Shown piece after piece: positions 1 to 7,700 of a DNA stretch of 27,146 nucleotides. Positions within the stretch are counted from its first letter, which is position 1. The number at the start of each line of letters is the position of its first letter. Location: contig CP070627.1 in the NCBI GenBank assembly GCA_020355945.1, positions 8,287,202-8,314,347 of the forward strand. Reading direction: 5' to 3'. The notes beneath the pieces are model-generated. The model was not told the DNA's origin. It did not search any database and saw only the letters and a program-made list of their open reading frames with translations. The DNA is from Candidatus Aminicenantota bacterium. Lineage in GTDB: Bacteria > Acidobacteriota > Aminicenantia > UBA2199. A program made the translations under genes and the position numbers.

Positions 1-851
1 ACCCCCCCGCAAAAACTTCTGCCTAACTGCTCCGGGATTCCCAGGGTTTTGTAACGAAACCTGGAATTTTCACGACATAAAGTACGAACAAAACCACTTG
101 ATCCTTCATACTGCGGCTGAGGCTCCTGGCTGAAAATGGGATAGACATACAACAGTCTGACCTTATCCTCCGGTTCCTGCTCCAACAACACCCGGGTTAA
201 ATAAAATAACGAATAAATCCCCAGGTCCAACTGCCGGTTGATGTCTTCCTGCCGCGGAGAAAACCTCTCTTTGCTCCACCAATGAACGATATGACTCGGT
301 ACCAGGGAACGATAACGAAGATTCGCCGCCAGACGGCGGTAATCCTCCAGGTCCCGGGCATTGATTTCATAAATGTTGTTATCGATCTCCCGGTACGCTT
401 CCCCCGGTTTGACCAGGATGAGGTCTCTCTTGCCTAAATACTCCCCCAGTGCATGAAAAAATTCCTCTCCACTGTCCAATATGACCAAAACCTGCGGTTG
501 AGAAATTGTAAACTCTATAGGCTCTATATCACACTCTTGCCAATATTCACGAAAATACATTAACCCGCTTTTTTCAGTCACTTCATCCTGGGAATCCCCC
601 TGTCTCTTGCCCACCTGTCTGATTAATTTCAAACCTTCCTCTAAGTCGATTCGATGCTGTTTAACCATATTCAAAATTTCAATTCGCTGTTTCCTGTCAA
701 CGTTGATTTCACTGCTTGTTTTAATCTCTTCTGCCTCAACGACCTCTGTGACCTCTGTGGCTTCACTTATGTCTGAGACACCTGCAGCTTTTGTGGTATC
801 TTTTATCCAGGCTAACGGGTTATTTCCCAAACGAGATTTCTTTTTTCCCAT
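1..851 (-). CDS. Trans-AT PKS protein 3, N-terminal part (partial)
   Basis: The frame is open for 283 codons and runs off the window, so the C-terminus is missing. Residues 1-16 (MGKKKSRLGNNPLAWI) form a basic peptide. Residues 25-50 are an acidic, low-complexity linker in which a tandem 9-bp repeat (plus strand 741-758) encodes TEVTEV. Residues 53-82 form a helical segment (QRIEILNMVKQHRIDLEEG) like those found between DH and KR in trans-AT PKSs. From about 98 onward the sequence matches the structural half of a PKS ketoreductase: an LMYFREYW entry, VLVILDSGEEF, then GFVRTLCRENSRFRYKTLGI. The catalytic KR half should lie beyond the edge. It probably completes the module whose KS and DH end PKS2. 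The ATG follows the ParA stop by 2 bases, so translation is likely coupled. The PKS assignment rests on pattern recognition of the KR structural subdomain and is fairly secure. The role of the N-terminal peptide is inference. Confidence 0.82.
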   Translation of the reverse strand, partial: MGKKKSRLGNNPLAWIKDTTKAAGVSDISEATEVTEVVEAEEIKTSSEINVDRKQRIEILNMVKQHRIDLEEGLKLIRQVGKRQGDSQDEVTEKSGLMYFREYWQECDIEPIEFTISQPQVLVILDSGEEFFHALGEYLGKRDLILVKPGEAYREIDNNIYEINARDLEDYRRLAANLRYRSLVPSHIVHWWSKERFSPRQEDINRQLDLGIYSLFYLTRVLLEQEPEDKVRLLYVYPIFSQEPQPQYEGSSGFVRTLCRENSRFRYKTLGIPEQLGRSFCGG

Positions 852-853
852 GA

Positions 854-1615
854 TTAGACAACCTCCCGTCGGATGATCTCCTGGCAGAGTTCGGAATAAT
901 CTTGTGCTCCAACACTGTCAGGTTTGTATTGGTAAATATCCTGGCCGAAACCAGGGGCTTCAGCCAGGGAAACATTCTTTCGTATAAAAGTTTTAAACAC
1001 TTTCTCTTTAAAATGCCCCCGGATGGTTTCCATCACTTCCCGGTCCAGGTTTTGCCGGGAGTCATACATGGTAACAATTACACCACTGATTTCCAGGTCT
1101 CTATTTAAACGCTTCTTTACGATATCAATGGTTGACAACAGCATCTTAACCCCCTCCAGGGGCAGGTATTCGGATTGGATGGGAATAAATAGCTGCTGGG
1201 CGGCTGTCATCGCATTTAACGTCAGTAAGCCTAACGAGGGTGGACAATCGATTAAAATACAATCAAACCGCCCCGCCACCCCGGACAATGCCTCTCTTAA
1301 CAGCAGCTCTCTACCGGGAATAGTGGACAGTTCGATATCGGTCCCGGAAAGATCAATGGATGACGGAATCACATGGACACCGTTATGAAAAATAGCTGCC
1401 TCATCAACCCCTGCTTCCCCTTTTAACAGATCATATACCGTACATTTAAAAGACTGACTTTTCAAGCCAATAGAAGAGGTTAAGCTGGCTTGCGGGTCCA
1501 GGTCCACCAACAGGACATTTTTCCCGTGGAATTTCAGACCCACTCCCAGGTTCACTGCCGTGGTGGTCTTACCCACTCCTCCTTTCTGATTCGCTATACA
1601 AATGATTTTTCCCAT
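854..1615 (-). CDS. parA: ParA/Soj-type partitioning ATPase inside the PKS operon
   Basis: The 253-aa protein has the ParA/MinD deviant Walker A box KGGVGKTT at residues 11-18, with signature Lys11 and Lys16. It also has the A' motif LVDLDPQAS near 37-45, Walker B-like LIDCPPSLG near 121-129, and a Soj-like C-terminal block (FIRKNVSLAEAPGFGQDI). Its length is that of short Soj-type ParA, with no N-terminal HTH. Proteins of this family dimerise with ATP, bind DNA non-specifically and move plasmids, chromosomes or protein cargos when a partner triggers hydrolysis. The start has AGGGAG 8 nt upstream. No parB gene and no recognisable parS palindrome were seen in the window. The gene sits between two PKS genes that share one split module and is 2 bp from PKS3, so its cargo may be the synthase and not DNA. 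Calling it a ParA-family ATPase is secure; its role here is inference. Confidence 0.95.
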   Translation of the reverse strand: MGKIICIANQKGGVGKTTTAVNLGVGLKFHGKNVLLVDLDPQASLTSSIGLKSQSFKCTVYDLLKGEAGVDEAAIFHNGVHVIPSSIDLSGTDIELSTIPGRELLLREALSGVAGRFDCILIDCPPSLGLLTLNAMTAAQQLFIPIQSEYLPLEGVKMLLSTIDIVKKRLNRDLEISGVIVTMYDSRQNLDREVMETIRGHFKEKVFKTFIRKNVSLAEAPGFGQDIYQYKPDSVGAQDYSELCQEIIRREVV

Positions 1616-1679
1616 TGGCTTCGCTCCCTGGTCACAAAAAATCCAACATTGGAATATCGAAATCCTCTTGTTTCAACCC

Positions 1680-1735
1680 ATTAACAATTAACAATTAACA
1701 TTTAACATTTAACAATTGACAATTGACAATTAAAA
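1680..1735. repeat. Heptameric AT-rich tandem repeat upstream of parA
   Basis: Eight consecutive 7-bp units are present: attaaca three times, tttaaca twice, attgaca twice, then a degenerate attaaaa. They fill much of the 148-bp spacer between the PKS2 stop and the parA start, so any internal promoter or leader for parA would include them. No clear promoter or hairpin terminator is seen here. A shorter array of similar heptamers lies at 18818-18845. Confidence 0.9.
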
Positions 1736-1763
1736 ATTTGCATTATACATATTCCCTCATTCA

Positions 1764-4700
1764 TCACGACAATAAGACTTCATCCAGCATTTGATCCGCT
1801 TGATGAACTTCCAATTCCCCGGCTTTTAATTGCTTTAATATTTCCAGTATTTCCCGGCTTTCCCTTCTCTTGATATCTTTAGCAGCACCATCTTTATTTC
1901 CTGGTTCCTCCCTGACCGGGTTTACTGATGCGGATTCTTGAGAGATAGTCATGGATTCTAATTTTCTTATGGAAAAGTTCCTGATTTTTACCAGTACCTG
2001 TCCCTGTTGATCCACCAGTTGGATATCGAAGGTTTTTTCCCTGGTGCCAGGAGGGCGATTACCAGCCAGCACAGCATAGGCGTAACCATTTTCAGTGAGA
2101 GGGTTGATGATTTCCACTTCTTCCACTGCAAAGGGGACATAAGGGATATCCACAGGTGGTGCGGCACTGTGGTCCAGTCCCACCACGGTTTGCAAAGCAG
2201 CATCAATGACCGAGGGATGCAGATCAAACTCCTGGAATCCTTCCCGGTACTCAAGGGGCAGTTCCAGCATGGATAAGGCTTCGCTGCCCTTTCTATGGGG
2301 GTACAACCATTTGATCAAACGAAAGGAGGGACCATATTGGAACCCGGCTTGCCGGGTCCTTTGATAGCACAGCGCACCCTCGATTCCAGGGGAACAGCGC
2401 TGCTTGATGGCACCAATATCCAGCCTTTGATTCCTGTTTTCCTTTAATATTGTTACTGTTTCCCGTTGATGATCATAGACCAACTGCCCCTGGGCATGGA
2501 CCATACGCCTTTCCCGGTTGTTGGCACTATTCACGGCAAAACCTGCGCTCCCCTCATGGGAGGTGGGATAAAGGGTGATGTATACTTCACGGCTGTGCTC
2601 TTCCCTTTCCATGGTGATAGGGCTTGTCCAGACCATATTCTTGATTTTTACTACTTTTGCTTTGCGATAGGCCAGGTTTCCCGCGGCCCTGGCCATTTCC
2701 AGGTAGGCGGCGGCCGGGAACACCATCTTACCCTGCACCACGTGGTCCTTCATGTAAAAATCTTCCCTGGTAAGTACTTTTTTAAAACACTGCTCCTCCA
2801 GCGTGGATTCATTGGTATCAAGCAGCGGGTGCAAACCATTAATTGAAGTCGCCGCCCCTGTGGATTTCATAGTCTTACCGCTGATACTACCCTGGTCTTC
2901 CGGTACCCAGCAGCGCTGCCGGGCAAACGGATAGCCGGGCAGGGAAATCCGTTGACAACAGTCTCCCCGGTACAACTCTCGCCATTCCAGCTCATACCCC
3001 TTCACATACAAATCCGCTAATGCCAGTAGTTTATCTTTGTATTGATTTGCGGTAAGCCGCTGCTCCCGGTATCCCTGTAATTCCTTGATTAAACCTTCTC
3101 CCAACTGTACCAGGGCTGGTTCCGGTTTGAACTGTGACTTTTTTATGTGGTGAAACAAATAATTGTCTATCTCTTTTCCCTCCAGGACTTGCCGGAGATT
3201 TTTCTTCAAATCGCTGGTATCATCAATATTTTCCACTAGCAAACAGGAACGCAGGGAAAAGTGAGACCTTCCCTTCAGCAGGGTATAGGAAATATCCTTT
3301 AATTGCTGGTTTTTTCCTTTATTTTCCAGCCAATGAATCATATCCGTTAATTTTTGGTTTAGAGCGGTTGAGGTTTTAGCGGAGATGGGGATCAAGTAGT
3401 AAGGAGGAGTTTTGGCAGGCTGTTCAACAGGCAAGGGGGCCTCTCTGACCACCACATGGGCATTGGTGCCGCTGAAGCCAAAGGAGCTGACTGCCGCTGT
3501 CCTGGGTTTGCCCTCCACGGGCTGCCACTCCTTCAGTTGGGTGTTGACATAGAAGGGGCTGTCTTTGAAATTGATGAATTCATTTTCCTTTTCAAAATTT
3601 AATGAAGGGACAAGCTTTTTGTGGTAGAGGCACAATAGAACTTTGATCAGCCCGGTAACACCAGCCGCGGCCAATGTATGGCCAATGTTGGTTTTTACCG
3701 AACCAATGGCGCAGTATTGCTTTTTTGAGGTATATTTTTTGAAAGCATCAGTGAGTGCATCCACTTCAATGGGGTCGCCCAACCGGGTGCCGGTACCGTG
3801 AGCTTCAACATAGGTGATAATTCTCGGATCGATGTGATATCGGTCATAAATTTCACATTCCAGGGCGGTTTGGGAGGGGCCACTGGGGGCGGTGATACCA
3901 TTACTTCTACCATCGTAATTGATCCCTGATCCCAGGATGACGCCGTATATATGGTCCCCATCTTCCCGGGCTTTTCCCAGTGGTTTCAACACCACTGCAG
4001 CGGCTCCTTCTCCGGGCACAAAACCATCCGCACGGTTATCAAAGGTCTTGCATAGACCATCTGCTGCCAGCATATCGGTACGACTGGCATGAATATAAAA
4101 CCCGGGTTTTGTCATTACCATGACACCGCCGGCAATGACCATGTCACTGGTACGGCTGCGAATACTTTCACAGCCCAGGTGCACCGCTGTCAATGAAGAA
4201 GAACACGCCGTATTAATGGTCAATACCGGCCCCCGCAGGTTTAAATGATAGGAAATCCGCGCCGATAACATGGCTTCAAAATTCCCTGTCATGGTATAAG
4301 CATCCGGTAATACTCCATTTTCCTCGATCAACTCCCGGTAATCCGCCAAATTAAACCCTCCAAATACCCCACATTTTTTCTCTTCTAGTTCCCGGTCCGA
4401 ATACCCGGCATCTTCCAATGCTTTCCACGCTTCCTCTAAAAAAAGTCGATGCTGGGGGTCCATCAATTCCGCTTCTTTAGGAGAAATATTAAAAAATAAG
4501 GGATCAAACCCATCAATATCTGTGAGAAAACCTCCCCATTTGCAGTAACTTTTACTGGCTGCCTGGGGATCAGGATCATAAAAATCCTCTATATTCCAGC
4601 GGGTGATTTCTTTAACGGAATTTCTCCCGTTGGCCAAATTATCCCAGAATTCATGGATATTATTGGCATCCGGGAGCCGCGCCGACATTCCAATAACAGC

Positions 4701-7700
4701 AATGATTTCCCGGTCATCTCTTCCTGGGGATTTCCTACTGTCATGCTTTTCCTCCTGCGTCAATGGGTTATCCGGGTCAACAGGCGCTAACACGGATAGA
4801 GAAATGGAATCGCCGAATTGCTCAAAAATATGACGGGTTAATTTCTCTATGGAGGAATAATTGAACAGGTCTGTGGACCTTAAATTGATTCCCAATGCCT
4901 GGTTGATTTCCTTGACGATCCCAATGGCCAGGATCGAATCCACACCAAAATCCGAATAGGACTTTTTGAGGTCCAGGTCGCACTTTTCTATTTCCAGGAC
5001 TGCAGTCAGGCATTCACCAATGGTTTTCTCTATAAACTCGCGTTTATCCTGGACCCGGATATTTGGAACTTTGATGACTTGCTGCCGGGGGAGGCACTGG
5101 GATTTGGGTTTTGACAGGCTGTCCACACTCAAGGTTTCTGCCCATCTTTTTCTCACCAGGCCATTACTTTGGCCGATCACGATAAGATGATGGGGAATGG
5201 TATTGCTCATTACCATTTCCTGGCCCGGGAACACCACTCGGTCAAAACCTTCATCCTTTAAAAGTCTTTCCCACATTCCCGTGTTGAGAAGGGGGCTGCC
5301 TGATAAGCGGTTCTCTTCATCCTCAAACAACCACCACCCCCCCAACAATCCAAAAGTAAGGGTGACATAGTCCTGGATATTGACCCCTTCATTCAAAATC
5401 AGCCAGCCGTTGGTTTTTAACAGGGCTTTGGTATTGCGCAGGCTTTTGGCAATATCCCGGGTGGCGTGCAGCACATTGGCGGCAATGACCACGTCCACAT
5501 TGCCATTTTCATAGCCCTGTTGGCCGATGTCCTCTTCGATATTGAGAATGCGAAACTCCACCATGGGATACTTTTTACCGAAATGTTCCTTCCCGTGTTT
5601 GGTAAACCTGGAGGAAATATCGGTATAAATATAATGCAGCCCTTCGGCATGGGGGTGAAGAGCTTCCAGTACAGGGGCTGTAGTACCCCCGGTTCCTGCG
5701 CCTATTTCCAATATCTTGATCTTCTCACCCGGCTCCAAAAGGGGCAGCCGAGCCTGGACATACGCCCGGACACTTTGAACCACCAGGTCATTTGCGTAGT
5801 CGGAAATTTGATTGCCTTTGTAGATGCCTTCCACCAATTCCATGCCGGAACCAGGGAACATCACATCTGTGGCCGGAATTTCCCCCCTAAGGATGCGGGG
5901 ATAGTTATTTAAACAGGTCCATACCAGGCGGATATGGGCGGTGATATCCGGGAATGCCTTTAAAAGTCTGTCTTTTTGCTTTTCCAGGTGTTTTGCCCGG
6001 GACCCGGGATCATCTTTGTCAATAACCCCGGGGGTAACTACTTCCAGGCTGCTGTCCCCATCTATCCCCGGTCGAAGGAACCCGGCTCTTACCAATATGT
6101 TCAATAACTCATTAAATAAACGAGTATAAGACGAAATAATGCCCAAAGACTGCTGCAGTGCCTCTCTCTGATAACGTTCTCCTTTCCGCTGCAATACCCC
6201 CATTTGTTGAAAGATGGAAAATAACAATTCCTGACCCCACCGGTCCAGTTGACCATAGGCCTTTTCCAGTCGATGCCGCTGCCCGGGGTCCAGTGAAAGC
6301 GGTTGGACCTGTGATAACACAGGATCAAAATTCCATGGGCAAGTTCCGTCGCCAGGGTAAATTTCCAGTCGATGGTCACGCTGTATACCCAATTTATCCA
6401 GGAAGCTGTCTTCGGCTTTCAACGACACCACCTGGGTTACCCGGTGGGCCATGATGCGCTGCACCGCTTCCATGCCTTCCTCGGGTTCGATGGACCTGAT
6501 ACCCTGCCCGGCCAAACGTCTCTTGTACGCTTCAGAGGCCACAATTCCCACACTACCCCAATACCCCCAGTTAATAATCTTTACCGGATAGGGGGCAACC
6601 TGGCTGAGATGAAGTGCAAAGGCATCTTTAAAGGTACAACCGGCCGCATAATTACTCTGCCCGGTATTGCATGTAATGGATTGGGCCGAAGAGAAAAACA
6701 TCATAAAATCAAGGGGGCTTTCTTTAAACACCTTATACAGTATCACACTGCCCTTAACTTTTGGGTGCAAAGCAGCCCCCAGGGTTTCTTCGTCCATATT
6801 TTGCACCGTCCTATCCCTTAAAACAATGGCAGAATGAATCACACCGTGGATAGTTCCAAAATGGGACTCCGCGGTTTTTACAGCGGTCTTCATACTGCTG
6901 AAATTTGCCGCATCTGCCTGGATATACAAAACCTCTCCGCCGCTGGATTCAATCTGCGCCATTTTCTCTTCCTGGTAAGGTTCTAACTGGCTTCGGGCCC
7001 TTCGACCCACCAGCACCAACCTCGCCTGCACTGTCCTGGCCAGGTGAAAACCCAATTCCAGCCCGATTCCACCTGCTCCACCCAGGATAAAATAAACACC
7101 CCGGTGTTTAAATGAAGTATGGGGCAGAGAGAATGACGGTAAGGAGGGCAGTCGCAGGGACTCTATGATGGGAATATAACATCTGCCTCCCCGCAGGGCA
7201 ATTTCCCCGGGAATATCTCCGCCATTGCCAGCAACCATATGAACCACGGCGTCCAATGAATCCCAATCCATATCAATACATCGAACCTTTAACCGGGGAT
7301 ATTCTTTGCCCATGGTCTTGCCTAATCCATATAAACTGGCTGCAAAAGGATTGGTTAGGTCCCCGCGCCATACCTGCCGGGCATGATTGGTGATAATATT
7401 CACCTGTAAAGAAGATTGAAGAAACCCGGCCTGGTCCAGGGCTTTGAAGAGGCGAAACAAGGAAAACACACCGCGCTGCTGGGACTCCTCCAGGGCATCC
7501 GGGTCATGGATTTCCACAACCTCCGGCTGAATTCCTCCCATAAAATAGACCACCTCCAGGTGCCGCAGCCGGAACCGGCTGATGGCTCGTTCCACTGCCT
7601 GATCATCAGATATGCTGATTTCCCATACGCCCGGCGAATGCTGACGGGTTTGGCCGCCCAATTGGATTTCAAATACCCGGTCACCCGAATGGCGGGCAGC

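Noticed and set aside
607..1388. Plus-strand open frames opposite PKS3 and parA
   Set aside because: The minus-strand genes are clearly conserved (Walker motifs, KR pattern); the opposite frames have no protein-like features.
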